DNA of 64,000 nt from Anisodus tanguticus (Eukaryota; Streptophyta; Magnoliopsida; Solanales; Solanaceae), in the NCBI GenBank assembly GCA_034509755.1, contig CM067547.1, positions 48,510,859-48,574,858 on the forward strand, written 5' to 3'. Positions within the stretch are counted from its first letter, which is position 1. Each line of letters starts with the position of its first letter. The position numbers and the translations under genes are program-made. Below the pieces are notes generated by a model, which saw only the letters and a list, made by a program, of their open reading frames with translations, was not told the origin of the DNA and did no database searches. Shown here one piece after another: positions 1 through 10,855 of the stretch.

Positions 1-51
1 AATAAAATGAATTAGCACGAGTATATAATAAAATGATCCATAATTAATATT

Positions 52-285
52 TCCTCCATCCCAATTTATGTGAAGGTGTTTGACGGGTCACAGAATTTAA
101 GACAGGAAGACTTTCAAAAGTTGCGATTTAAAATAAGCCATAGATATTTGTATGGCTATAAATCATCTCATTAAGGGTAAGATGACCATTTTAGAGTTTA
201 AATTGTTACTAAATATAGAAAGGTGTCATCTTTTTGGGACTGTCTAAAAAGGAAAGAGTGTCACATAAATTGGGACAAACAGAGT
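52..285. mobile_element. Stowaway-like MITE
   Basis: The left end reads CTCCATCCCAATTTATGTG and the right end is its imperfect inverse (CACATAAATTGGGACAAACAGAG), followed by TA. This is the known Stowaway (Tc1/mariner-derived) terminal repeat, and the length of about 230 bp is usual. There is no coding capacity. Confidence 0.8.
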
Positions 286-499
286 AATGTTTAATAAACT
301 TTGAATACACCATAGATATACCATTCTAAGCTGGTATATTACATGTATAAACATTATGACATACTAGAAATATTCAAATATACCATTAGTATACATTTTT
401 AAAATGAAAAAATATCCTACATTAGTGGGTACATAATTTGTATATCAAGTGTATATGTTGATACACGATAAAAAATAAATGACTACACTTTCCAATTAC

Positions 500-1315
500 C
501 TGATCATCCCGCCTCTTCTTGAAAATCCCATGCGACAACTCCTTAAAATTTGGCTGCTTTGTAACTTTCCAACTAAGTATGCGGGGCACTTTGTCATCAA
601 CTCGGAAAGCAATCTTATTATTAACATAAGGGCAACACTCATAAAACCAACACTGGAATGCCAATGGCAAACCACCAAGCCTGTACATCGAAGGCTTCCC
701 CTGCAACTTACCCTTCATAGACTCCAGCGTGGCTTTAAAGACAGCTTTCCCCCAAGGATACGTTTCATACGCACCGCTCTCAACGAGCTCAAAGTCATCC
801 CTTGAGATATGTTTACAATTCACGGTGGAGAACAAAAATGTGTGTATGAAATATAGGACAGCAATCTTGACTGCATCCTCATCAGATTTCCAACTCTTAT
901 TAAGGAAGCAGTCAATTAAGGATTGTTTAGGTACCCTGGTAAGTTCAGAAAAGTACGTATCAACTAACCGACCCGTTTCATCGGAATCATAGCACGTATC
1001 AGTATCGCCAGTACACTTTAACCCAGTGATAGTCCCAAACTCAACAAGCCCAAAATGGAGCCTGACATCTTTAAATGATATCCACAACGCATCCTCTTCC
1101 TCCTGAACCACCTCCCTCAGCAATAGGTGGTGTATCAACTGATGCTGAACCACTACACGGGGCAAATCAAGAAAATGCCCGAAGCAGGTTTCCCTGAACA
1201 TCTGAATCTGCCTAGCGTCCAACTTCTCTTTCAACAAGTTAACGATATCAACATTAGTTTGTGACCCGATCCTTGGGTTGTAACGCTTTTTCGGTTGAAC
1301 ATAAAAGTCCCCACT
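500..1315 (-). CDS. DUF1985 exon of a Ulp1/transposon-associated plant gene
   Basis: This 816-bp minus-strand exon (272 codons, open throughout) is bounded by an acceptor (TATGTAG, upstream end at 1315) and a donor (CAG|GTAATT at 500). The product resembles plant DUF1985 proteins: a FLDLPRVVVQHQLIHHLLLR block near the start, then SFKDVRLHFGLVEFGTITGL and later an EYxYPWGKxxFKxT-like segment followed by YRLGGLPLAFQCWFYE. DUF1985 is often linked to Ulp1-type proteases and to transposon-borne host genes; its biochemical role is unknown. The exon follows the basic N-terminal exons at 1.6-3.3 kb on the same strand, and the gene would continue past the left edge of the window. No frameshift or stop is seen in this exon. 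Family call is from recognised motifs only. Confidence 0.72.
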
Positions 1316-1649
1316 CTACATAACAACAATGATACAAATATATGTTACTACACAGGAAAGTTATCAAATATATTACTATACTGCTAATGCACAATTCAAA
1401 AGCACAACAAATAGTACATATATATGGATTTGTATCCAGTTTGTGCACTGCATACTATATAGCCTAAAGTCATAAGCAGTACCCTAAACTTGTCGCATCT
1501 TTCATTATTGAACACTTCAATCTTAACAAATGTACACCTATTAGAAACACACATCATATACACAAATATATGATTTATACACATACATCATATATACATT
1601 GTATACAAATAAACATAACATCCAATAATAAGGAATTAACAAAATGAAG

Positions 1650-3260
1650 TACCTCCTAATCCTCGCTGGAACTTTTCTCCTTTTGGGATAGACGACACCC
1701 ACATTACTACTATTCCTTGGCCGCTTTCTCTTTTTAGATTTTTTTCACAAAATTCTAATATACTCTGTATTTTTACAGAAATTTAGGGGGCGAACTTCAG
1801 GCTCCCTTCGAAGTGCAGCCATCTGAGATCGGGTTCTTCTCCCATTGGGAATTTCCCCATTTTTGGAATCCTCAAAAGTACAACGAATAGTACATTTGTA
1901 TGGTTTGTATTTCGTATACGGTATACACACACACACACATCATATACACTGTATACAGAACATAATATACATCTAGACATCAAATGCATGTATACTTTTT
2001 ATATATACACACACAGTATACTAAATATATACATCAAATACTATGTATAAGCACATCGTACATACAAATCTATACACATCATATACATTGCATAGATACA
2101 CATAATATACAATAATTAGCAATAAAAAATGGAAAATACCGCCAAGTCCCGCCCGAGCTTTTCTCATTCTCTTCATCATAAACTTTCCTCCTTTTTGTAT
2201 AAACGACATCCACATTACTACTATTCCTTAGCCAATTCCTCTTCTTAGATTTTTCTCATATACTCTTGACTCTTTAAATTTAGGGTTTTTTTTTACACTA
2301 GAACTCGGACTTGTTCTTAACAAATGTGTATCATATACACATCATATCCTCGCTGGAAATTTTCTCCTTCTCTTCATCATACACTTTTTGCCTTTTGGAA
2401 TAGACGATACCCACATTACTACTATTCCTTAGCTGCTTCCTCTTCTTAGATTTTTTTCACATGATTTTTTCCATACACTCCGGACTCTTTACTGAGAAAA
2501 TTTAGGGCTTTTTTGACTCTAGAATTCGGACTTGTTCCTATAGAACACTTCAATCTTAACAAATATGTATCATATATACAAACATATACACACATATATT
2601 ATATAAACATAATATACAATAAAAAATATGGAAAGTACCTCCAAAGTTTTCTCCTTCTCTTCATCATAAACTTTTCTCCTTTTAGATAGATAGACAGACA
2701 GAGTCACATTACTATCCCTTGGCAGCTTCTTCTTTTTAGACTTTTTCACATTATTTTTTCCATATACTCTGGATTTTTTACTGAAAAAATTTAGGCTTTT
2801 TTTTTTTTTTTGCACGAAATCTTTCATTTTGACACTAGAACTCGAACTTGTTCCTATTAAACACTTTAAATTTTAACAAATGTGTACTACTTATTAGACA
2901 CATACATCATATACACAAATATATACTACCTCCATGGTAGGTGTAAGACCCGCGTACACTCTATCCTCCCCGGATCCCACCTTGTGGGATTACACTGGGT
3001 ATGTTGTTGTTGTTGTATACATATCACATACAAATCATATACATTTCATATACACATAATATACAATAAGAAATCGAAAGTACCTCCAAATTGTCGGTCA
3101 AAGCTTTCTCCTTGTCTTCATCATAAACTTTTCTCCTTTTCATATAGACAGCCAGTGTCACATTACTATCCCTCGGTCGCTTCCTCTTTTTAGACTTTTT
3201 CACATGATTTTTTCCATATATTCTCGATTTTTTACTTATAAAATTTAGGGTTTTTTTTTC
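1650..3260 (-). repeat. five-fold amplified exon/intron unit
   Basis: Five related minus-strand units lie near 3080-3340, 2640-2850, 2345-2530, 2150-2310 and 1655-1875. Each carries the same coding theme (KSRxYGKN, VKKSKK, PRDSNVTL, KRRKVYDE) and a shared exon-end sequence, and they are separated by AT-rich CATATACAC-type simple sequence. The 3.1-kb and 2.7-kb copies are open; the others carry stops or shifts. This looks like tandem exon duplication inside one gene. Confidence 0.7.
2931..3016 (+). mobile_element. SINE / RTE 3' tail fragment
   Basis: The stretch carries the GCGTACACTCTATCCTCC core, then GGGATTACACTGGGTATG and ends in (TTG)n. This is the 3' tail shared by Solanaceae SINEs and RTE LINEs. 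It sits inside the intron-like sequence between two repeated exons. Confidence 0.75.
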
Positions 3261-3335
3261 CTTTCGAACAGCTAGGGTTTGAGATCGAGTTGTTCTTCTA
3301 CCTCTTTTGGAATCTTCAGAAGGTGAATTCTCCAT
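3084..3335 (-). CDS. basic N-terminal exon of the DUF1985 gene
   Basis: The proposed start is the ATG at 3335 (MENSPSEDSKRGRRTTRSQ); the reading frame is also open upstream but without ATG. The 84-codon exon is rich in Lys/Arg, with a KKSKKRKRPRD stretch near the middle that looks like a nuclear localisation signal, and KRRKVYDE near the end. It closes at a good donor (GAG|GTACTT). It is the best-preserved member of a set of five similar units further down the minus strand. I infer that it is the first coding exon of the gene whose DUF1985 exon lies at 500-1315; no function is known for this N-terminal part. Confidence 0.6.
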
Positions 3336-3700
3336 TTCTTCGACTTTTTGAAAGCTCAAAAGAGTCAAAACTGCTGAATTTAATCCTTCACCTGCCACTT
3401 TGTTCTTCGGATTCACTCAACTTTTTTTGGTCAATTCTGTAAAATAAATGAGCAAATTGCGAAGATTAACAATGGAGGAAAAGAGGGTTTCGGAGATGAT
3501 GTTAATGAGAGTCCGGTGGATGAACTTAAAAACAATTTATTAGTGGATAGGAGGAAAAATTAGCCCATAAAATATACTTTGGGCCCGCTTATTTATCATT
3601 CAACTTAGTTTAATCCATTCAATTCAATTTATTTAAAAGTTGGAATAATTTATATTGATTCATAAAAATATTATTAAAATTTTGATACCTTATATATAAT
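3336..3700. other. no gene seen
   Basis: This is the likely promoter/5' region of the minus-strand DUF1985 gene. It is AT-rich, and I see no recognisable element apart from a GGGCCC-containing stretch near 3585. Confidence 0.5.
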
Positions 3701-4050
3701 CATACAACAACAACATACGCACTGAAATCATATAGTGTAGGATCTGGAGAGGATGGAGTGTACGCAAACCTTACATCTACATTGTTAGTTATAGCGTCTG
3801 TTTTCGAAAGACTATCGGCTTAAGACAAAGCATAAGCACACACAAAGCAAGAGAAACGATCAGACCATGACAAGAAATTTAAAGCAGTATGAAAATGATG
3901 GTAACAAAAGCGAATAAGTCATGATAGAATATTCTGAAAAAAGAAACAGTAACTAACGCATGTAAATAAGATAAATAAAGGACACTGAAGAACACATAGC
4001 ATCAGAAATCAAACGATAGGACTATAAAGCAATACAACGCCTACAATACG
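3701..4050 (-). mobile_element. RTE LINE 3' UTR fragment
   Basis: Read on the minus strand it ends with GTATGTTGTTGTTGTA and contains a diverged form of the 3' UTR seen in the RTE LINE at 30.8-32.1 kb, including TGTCTTAAGCCGATAGTC and TTTGCGTACACTCC. A short TTATATAT repeat at 3690 and 4051 may be the target-site duplication. Confidence 0.7.
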
Positions 4051-4325
4051 TTATATATTGGCTCAGTATTTAATCTTAACCTGACACACCTTATGATCTG
4101 CATAGATGCTATAGAAATAAAAAATAACTAATAAATATTTTTTAAAATAAATATAAAATGTCACATAGATGATAGATTTCTTGTTGACATATTTTCCAGC
4201 TCCACACATTACAAAGAGGTTGAGGTTACTCTCCAGGCACTGCAACATTTTTTAAATAAGAAATGTTATAGTTTAGAGGGTTATAGCAATACCCCATAAT
4301 TTGAATATGGAGTTATGTTTGAATT
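4051..4325. other. no gene seen
   Basis: This is AT-rich spacer. A 61-codon minus-strand frame here is most likely chance. Confidence 0.5.
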
Positions 4326-5638
4326 TAGGGGTGGGAAATGGATCGATTTAATTTGGTTGAAAATGGTTTGAATAAAATGAGTTGGGTTTCAACCTACTCA
4401 TATTTTATGTGGGTACATATGAGTTGGGTGATAAATGGGTTGGTTGGTTATGGGTTAGCCCTTATTACTCATATTATATAAGTGTAATATTATAATTTTT
4501 TTGTCAAATTAAATTAATTTTTACATATATGTTTAATTATATAAATAAAAAATCCATTTTTTTATAAAAATAAAATATATAACATAAAAAAAGTTTATTT
4601 GTGTTTGGAGGGAAGGTGGGGTGGGGTGTGGGATAAGAATTTTTTTACCACTTTTATAATTTTTTAAAATAAAATTAAGATAATATATACGAAATAGAAA
4701 ATGTGTCCAAGGGTGAAAGCGATGCGGGGGGGGGGGGGGGGGTGAGAGGTAAAAACAAAATTTCAATTTTATAATTTGTTTGTATAAAAATAAAATATAT
4801 GAAACAAAAAATGTGTGGTGTCTATGTGGGGGTGGGGCAGGCGAGGTGGGGTGGTAAAAAAATCTCATTTTTTATAATTTTATTTGATAAAAATAAAATA
4901 TATGAAATAAATATTGTGTGGTGTCTGTGGAGGGGGACAATGCGGGTAGGGTGGTATGTGGTAAAAAAATACATTTTTTATACATTTTTTTTTTATAAAA
5001 AAATTTATATGAAATAAATAATGTGTGGTGTGTTTGTGTTGGGGGGGTGTGTGTAGTGGTGGCGGGTGAAGGGGGTGGTGTGTGAGGTAAAAAAATTCTC
5101 ACTTTTCAGAATTATTTTTATAAAAGTAAGATAAAAGATATGAAATAGAAAATGTATGTGTGTGCGGGGGACAAGCGGAGTGGTGAGGTAAGGATCAGGG
5201 TGGGTGGTAAGAAAATAAATTCTAATTTTTCATAAATTTTTTAAAAAAGAACAATAAAATATATAAAATAAAAAAATCTGGGAGAGGGAGATGTAGGAGG
5301 CAAGGTAATGGTAGTGGGGTGGGTGGTGGGGGGAGGGAGAGTAAGGGGTGGTGTAGAGGTGTGTGGGGTGGAGGTGGTAGGTATGGTAGGGGTGGGAATA
5401 AGTGTAGGTGGTGTGGTGGGTGGCGGAGAGTGGGTTGTGGTTGTGGGGTGCATTGATGTATTTTTTATGATCCAAAAAATATTTCCCCTCAAATTTATCC
5501 ATATTTGTCCATATATTTATGAATTAAAAAGAGAATTAAAGCTCATATTTACCAACCAGAAATATGAGTGATCTAATTTACTAAAATGTGAATTAAATGG
5601 GCTAAGTCTCTAAATATGAGCTCAAATTGCCATCTCTA
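4326..5638. mobile_element. hAT-like element with minisatellite core
   Basis: The ends are TAGGGGTGGGAAATGG and the imperfect inverse CAAATTGCCATCTCTA. The flanks are near-identical (TGTTTGAATT left, TGTTTGATT right), as expected for a decayed 8-bp hAT duplication. GGGTT/GGGTTGG motifs lie just inside the left end. The interior is almost wholly a G-rich tandem repeat. I see no transposase. Confidence 0.65.
4555..5465. repeat. G-rich minisatellite
   Basis: Units of roughly 110-120 bp alternate an AT-rich half (ATAAAATATATGAAATA) with a G-rich half (GTGTGGTGTxTGTGGxGGG, then GGTGGTAAAAAAAT). Copies are diverged, and one holds an 18-bp run of G around 4725-4742. Several ORFs of low complexity in this block are artefacts of the repeat. 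Confidence 0.85.
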
Positions 5639-6502
5639 TGTTTGATTATAGTTTGAAAATGAAGGTATGTTTAATTATAATTTTTGCAAAGAATATTTGA
5701 TTGTTTGAATGTATTGAAAGTGAAAAATTTAAATAAAAATAAAAGTAAAAAAAAATTTCTCACGACCAAACGAATTTTTAAACTAACAAAATATAGACAG
5801 TTTAGATTTTCTTTTAGGTATTTACTCAAAAAGGAAAAGACAAATCTCAACCTATCTGTGAAGGAAACTTTTAAAAGAAGATAGATTTCCCGACTGCGTT
5901 GTTCTGAGATAAAGCACAGAAAAAATAACAGCAACAAACTAAAATTTCATTCACAAATGTATCTTAGTTGCAACACTCCGTCTCTTAACCTTATACTAGT
6001 GATAAGTTCGCGATTCGCGTGATTATAAAACACTTATTATAATTATGAAATATTTTTTTAATATTTAAAATATTTTTAAAGCTTTTAATCTTCAAAATCA
6101 AATGAATTAGATTATTTTTACTTAGTTTTATTCCTTTTAATTTTAACAATTATGATTTTTATTCTTCTTGACATAGTTGAATTTTATATAATAATATAAT
6201 TTATATAGGTGAAACATAGATTAAACATAATTTTACTTTATTCATTTTATTTTACGGGTTTCAATATCTTTATGTTCATATGTTTATAAACTTTAAATAG
6301 TGTTCATCTAATATACATTAATTATTTATTAAACTTCTCTACTCTACCTTTCAAAAGTTATAATTTAATTAAAAAATTTAATCTTTTCTCATCATCAATT
6401 TTATCTTTTCTCCTCCTTTAAACGTCGAAGAAGTATAGAATTTTAGAATAGATTAGGATGTTTTCCGCAGTCTAATAAATCTAAGTAAACCAGATAAGTA
6501 AT
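5639..6502. other. AT-rich spacer, no gene seen
   Basis: There is no convincing coding sequence. The short frames at 5.68-5.94 kb are low-complexity Lys/Phe/Leu strings on both strands of the same DNA. Confidence 0.5.
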
Positions 6503-7180
6503 TGTTCTCGCCCCAAATTCTGCTATCTGTCGTTTTATCGGCTGATGAAATCGGGAGACAAATTGATTCCTTAACTTAAGCGATTTGGGCTGGAAACGAA
6601 ACTCTAATTTCCAGCGTGGGTTCCCCAACTACTCCAGAAAGCGTTAGGACGGTGGTATGAATAAACTAAGAGGTAAGAAACATGAATGCAACTAAGTACA
6701 GTAAAAGTAAAAGATAAAGTAAAGGATAAAAGATAAAGTTAGATAAAATTTGAGTTGTTTAATTGATTGTGTGTGTCATATATACAAAGAATGTGTTATA
6801 TTTATAGTACAATTTTTTTTTGTACAACGTGCCCCCCCCTATGTCAGCCATCAAGCAACCCACTAAGTTCAATGGCCAATTATGGGGGAGGTGGTGCCGA
6901 TTTTCTCGCCCTCTACTCCTCTTGTTCGGATAATGGCCATTTCTTTTAGATGTCATTGGCCGTTATCGCTTATCGGGGTCTGAAAACCCTTTTGACTTGA
7001 TCGTTGAGGCGTCTGGATCTGAGTGGGTCCCAGTCGTACCTCTAACCAACAACTCGGCTAAGATGCCTTAGTTAGCCGATGAAGTTCTTGTAATCGAGGG
7101 CTAGGAGTAAATTCGGCTCCGGAATAGTTTGGCTGTCATTGAATTCGGCTAAACACATAAATTATTTTTGAGTGTTAACA
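6503..7180 (-). mobile_element. solo LTR of the 19.3-27.9 kb gypsy family
   Basis: The sequence runs from TGTTCTCG to AGTGTTAACA and matches the LTRs at 19261-19942 and 27331-27948 throughout (shared GCGATTTGGGCTGGAAAC, GTTAGGACGGTGGT, ATTCGGCTCCGGAATAGTT). It is flanked on both sides by a perfect 5-bp GTAAT. No internal retroelement sequence is present, so it is a solo LTR left by LTR-LTR recombination. Strand is set by the full element. Confidence 0.93.
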
Positions 7181-7870
7181 GTAATAATAAATTCACTAAT
7201 ATCTCTTTTTCTATGAGAAAAAAAAACTTTTAATAAATTAAAAAAAGAACACAAACGAAATCTCGTCGATTAAGTTTTGCCTTATCTTTTTGCTTATTTT
7301 TATCTTTTCTCCTCTTTTCTTTTCTTTCTTGCTTCCTCGCCCATTCAATATTTATCTTTTTTTTCTTCTTTTACCGAAACATCACAATCTTTATAACCAA
7401 CAATTTCACTGTAAAGCTACTCATCTTTTCCATTCTCAAAATAATCAAAGCTATACAAAAAAATTATAAAATTTCAAAAAAAATCATTTCATTTAAAATA
7501 TTTTCCTATGAATTCAACACAAAACTCGTCGAAATAGGAAAGAGAAATCGAAATAGAACATAATTTTCAAGCTTCAATTTCATTAAGAATCCTTTTGACT
7601 ATTGAGAAATTTATCATTTATTAATTGTTTGATGTAAAATTATTTAGTAAAACTAATCGGAAGTAACATCTGCACTTACTATTACTGATAGCATATCATA
7701 CTTCTTGATTGCTTGTTGTACACTCCAACAACAACATACCCAGTGCAATCCCACAACGTGGGGTTTGGGGCTTGTTGTACACTCCGTTGAATAAAAAATT
7801 ATTTCTTTAGCATTTCTACTACAAAGATCTCTTATTCTACTGATGTAGGAATTCAAGAAGATGAAGATTT
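7181..7870. other. spacer with a short SINE tail
   Basis: This is AT-rich DNA with a pyrimidine-rich tract near 7290-7370. The only recognisable piece is a minus-strand SINE/RTE tail at about 7726-7770 (CAACAACAACATACCCAGTG). Confidence 0.55.
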
Positions 7871-7874
7871 TTAG

Positions 7875-8093
7875 ATGGCACATGGAAGCTACAGAGTGAA
7901 TCCCAGTTTCCTAAGCTCTTCTTCTTGTTTCATAGATGGTGGTATAAAATCAATCAGAAACTATGTACATTCAAAATCAGAATGGCACAATATGCTGAAG
8001 AATTGTGGACTTTCAGAGGTCAACTTTCAAGAAAATAAATGCTATCCATTGGATTACAGTGCTGAGGTATTTGTTTGGGAAAGCTGTTACTAA
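7875..8093 (+). CDS. unidentified 72-codon frame
   Basis: An ATG-started frame with ordinary, non-repetitive composition (for example KSEWHNMLKNCGLSEV) ends at a stop at 8091-8093. I do not recognise a family. It may be one exon of a broken gene or a chance frame. Neighbouring sequence on either side is retroelement tail and spacer. Confidence 0.25.
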   Translation: MAHGSYRVNPSFLSSSSCFIDGGIKSIRNYVHSKSEWHNMLKNCGLSEVNFQENKCYPLDYSAEVFVWESCY

Positions 8094-8265
8094 CTGCAAA
8101 GGTAGAATTTTAACTGTTATCCACATGCTTTTTATATGACGCAATTTTTCATGGGTAAATTACCATAACTAATTTCCCAAGAAATATCGTGTGTCAAAAT
8201 AGATGTTAATGTACTTCAATTTGATCAAAAGCAATTGCTACATTGCTCGAGGACAATTGATGTTA

Positions 8266-8423
8266 CAACAACAACATACCCAGTGAAATCCCACAACATG
8301 AAGTTTGGAGAGCGTACCTTACCTAGGTAGAGCAGTTGCTTTCGAGAGACCCTCGGCTCAAGACAAAATACAAACACAAGCAAAGTAAGACAAACAAAGC
8401 TACTAAGCCATGATAAGCGAATT
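8266..8423 (-). mobile_element. SINE/RTE tail insertion with 20-bp target duplication
   Basis: On the minus strand the insert ends in a (TTG)n tail after GGGTATGTTG and contains TGTCTTGAGCCGAGGGTCTC and a TACCTAGGTAAGG-like core. It is flanked by a perfect 20-bp direct repeat, CTCGAGGACAATTGATGTTA, at 8246-8265 and 8424-8443. This is a textbook LINE-machinery insertion of a 5'-truncated copy. Confidence 0.92.
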
Positions 8424-8443
8424 CTCGAGGACAATTGATGTTA

Positions 8444-9028
8444 ATGTACTGTAATTTGAGAATGGATCATTTAGCGAATGTTCTTGATCTGTAGTATGTA
8501 CTTACTAGAATGAAAATTATGAATGTTTGAAGTATTTATTTGATTGGGCTAGTTACTTGTTAACTATAGAAGTTAAAATAGATGCCTCTGTTTGCACATA
8601 CTACTTAGAAAAAGTTGGTCCTACATAACAAAGAATGAAATGAATGACTGTTTAAAATATATTGCTTTGATAGTGAATGAAAAACTGACATACCCATCTA
8701 GTATTATATATTGATTGGAATAACCTTTTGTCAAGGAGGGAAATATGTCTTCATTTTCAAGAACACAGGTTCACTAACATATAACACATTTTCCTCCTCT
8801 GAAAAGGGGAACTTCTTAACGGCGACAACAGCAAGTTCATACTATATGGATACATAAAAAAGAACACAGAAAAGAAAAACAACAGATATCGGGGAAGATG
8901 TTATTAAGCTCAATTTGAGCTCAACACAAAATGTTGTTAGTTCAATCTAAGTCTGCTAAGTTAACCCGTCTCATTCCTTCTTCTCCGTGCTTCATAGGAC
9001 ATATTTCATTCTTCCTAATGACACGAAT
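8444..9028. other. spacer downstream of the SUVR-like gene, no SET domain
   Basis: I looked on the minus strand for pre-SET or SET coding sequence that should follow the SUVR-like exons and found none here. Confidence 0.5.
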
Positions 9029-9441
9029 TCATTTGGCGGATGATTTATTTGTTGATTCACTGCCCATCTCCCAGAAGCACTGACAAACATCTGTCAGAAT
9101 CTTCATCACGGAAAAATTAAGATCAAGTTCTTTGTATTCTTTGTGACATTTATCCTCCATCAACTTCACCACGGCATCAAGAGTAGGCATGTGGAAATCT
9201 GATCTTCCAAGAACCGAGCCATAATTCAACATAATTTTCACCTCTCCAGATTGTGAGGAAGCTATCTCCAAGATGGGAGGAGATTTAACCGTGTTCGTTT
9301 CAGGCTTGCCATTAGCTACTCCTAGACAAGGTGGAATTCCATCATTTGTATCCGATTCAACTATAGTTGCCAATGAGTTACAATCATCTTGTCTACCTAT
9401 TGAACCACTTGCAACTGGAGACTTCCCTTTACTTGATGAAC
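9029..9441 (-). CDS. SUVR-like gene, exon 4 (last coding exon)
   Basis: The exon opens after the acceptor ATTTGCAG at 9442 and runs to a TGA at 9029-9031. It encodes the SUVR-specific middle region: SQSGEVKIMLNYGSVLGRSD, then DFHMPTLDAVVKLMEDKC and LNFSVMKILTDVCQCFWEMG, which in family members precedes the pre-SET and SET domains. Phase is correct: exon 3 ends one base into a codon and this exon supplies the other two (Gly). After the conserved block only a short tail (SESTNKSSAK) precedes the stop, so the catalytic SET half is missing. Exons 1-4 together give 1005 bp, or 334 residues. Confidence 0.78.
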
Positions 9442-9529
9442 CTGCAAATTCAGATCACATAACTCTCAAGGAGCAAAAGACACCAATAGGTCTTGTACCA
9501 AAATTAAAAGACAAAATATTACTAATAGT

Positions 9530-9946
9530 TAGGAGTGGCAAAATTAGCCCATGAAAACATGACCCGCCCAACCCGTTTAAGTTTGGGCAGATAGGTTAAT
9601 GACCCGCCCGTTTATTGGCTCAGCCCAATTCAAACCATCTAAAATTGGGCTAGTATATAGCCCCAATTGACCCATGAGAAATTTTGTCAAAATATATCAA
9701 AGACATTTTTTTTTCAGTTTGATATATGATGTATAGCCATAATAAAGAGAGAAAATTTAGGTACTTATAAAATTATAAAAGAACAACAACAACAACATAC
9801 CCAGTGAAATCCCACAATCTGGGTTATGACCCGCTTTTTAACCCACCCCATTTCAGCCCAAGCAACTTTTGGGCGGGTGACATTTATTAACTCAACCCAT
9901 ATTGAACCGCCCAGATTCAGCCCAAACCGTCCATTTGACACCCCTA
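9530..9946. mobile_element. non-autonomous hAT element
   Basis: Its ends are TAGGAGTGGCAAA and TTTGACACCCCTA, inverse of each other with few mismatches. The flanking 8-mers CTAATAGT (9522-9529) and CTAAGAGT (9947-9954) agree at 7 of 8. Subterminal GACCCGCC/GGGCGGGT motifs are typical of this group. A minus-strand SINE tail at 9782-9828 (CAACAACAACAACATACCCAGTG) is nested inside. It lies in the intron between SUVR-like exons 3 and 4. Confidence 0.85.
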
Positions 9947-9978
9947 CTAAGAGTGATCAAAGATACAACGTTCATAAT

Positions 9979-10055
9979 GTCCTTCAGGGACATCCTATAG
10001 AGAAGATTAGCATGGCCCTATTGTGCAAGAATGACATGCACAAAAAGGATACCAC
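9979..10055 (+). pseudogene. U6 snRNA pseudogene
   Basis: The sequence follows plant U6: GTCCTTCAGGGACATCC, then AGAGAAGATTAGCATGGCCC and a diverged TGTGCAAGAATGACATGCAC. The internal segment of about 18 nt that normally lies between GACATCC and the AGAGAAGATTAGCATGG block is absent, and the 3' end is degraded. It lacks the 3' T-run and no USE/TATA promoter is evident, so it is a retroposed or decayed copy in the SUVR-like intron. Confidence 0.88.
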
Positions 10056-10470
10056 CTTCATAATCAGAACTAGCAACTTTTCATGTTTCTTTAACATCCC
10101 TGTATAACTTAGAATACTTTATGTACAGTTGCCAACAAGAACAAATGGAAATGGATAATCTAACCAATTCTTGAAGTTGGATAGGCAAATAGTAATTTTG
10201 AAATTCAGTGGAAGAATTGGGAAAAGCTTAATTTGGAAACACACACAAGACCTAGAGCTGTTCGCATCCTGAAATACCGCATCCTTAAAGTCAATTTGAC
10301 TGTACGGGCATCATATATTATTAAGCTGGTGCCTTGAAAGCAAAATTTGAAGAGCCAAGCAATCTTGTTGTAGAGGAAGGTATCAAATTAATCATCAACC
10401 TAACGTCATTCCATCTTCAGAACTTCGCCAACCGCAAGAGCACACATAAAAGAGTCCCTTCCAACACTTG

Positions 10471-10801
10471 GGGCGTGTTTGGTATTTGGAGGAAAACATT
10501 TACCAAAAACGGTTTCCAATTCTCAGGTTTGGTTGGTCAAAATGTTTTAAAAAACATTTTCCCTAGGAAAACAAGTTCCTTAAAAATGAGGAAAAATTTC
10601 CCTAATGTAGTAGGGAAAACAAGTTCCATAAGTAACACTCCAAGTTCATTGTCTCCTCCCCACCTACCCACCCCCATAATGTTTCGCTAGATTACATATG
10701 ATTGCTCTTGATATATTAATTTTTTCCAACTTACCAAACACTAAAAATAAGAAACCTACTTATTTTCCAAGATAACATTTTCCCTCATACCAAACACATC
10801 C
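10471..10801. mobile_element. MITE, GTGTTTGGTA terminal-repeat family
   Basis: The left end is GGGCGTGTTTGGTA and the right end TACCAAACACATCC, an inverted pair. The interior contains TTTGGTTGGTCAAAATG and AGGAAAACAAGTTCCTTAAA, shared with copies near 13.0 and 13.9 kb. Target duplication is not clear. It lies in the intron between SUVR-like exons 3 and 4. Confidence 0.75.
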
Positions 10802-10855
10802 TTATTCTACTATCATAAGATTGAATTATAAGAACAGAGATGAGATAGCCTCTAC

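Noticed and set aside
4533..5102. ORFs of 72-111 codons near 4.5-5.1 kb
   Set aside because: Same minisatellite, low-complexity Pro/His/Phe strings with no conserved pattern.
5230..5571. Overlapping ORFs on both strands in the G-rich block (Gly/Val-rich and Pro/Thr/His-rich)
   Set aside because: They translate a minisatellite in several frames; composition explains them fully.
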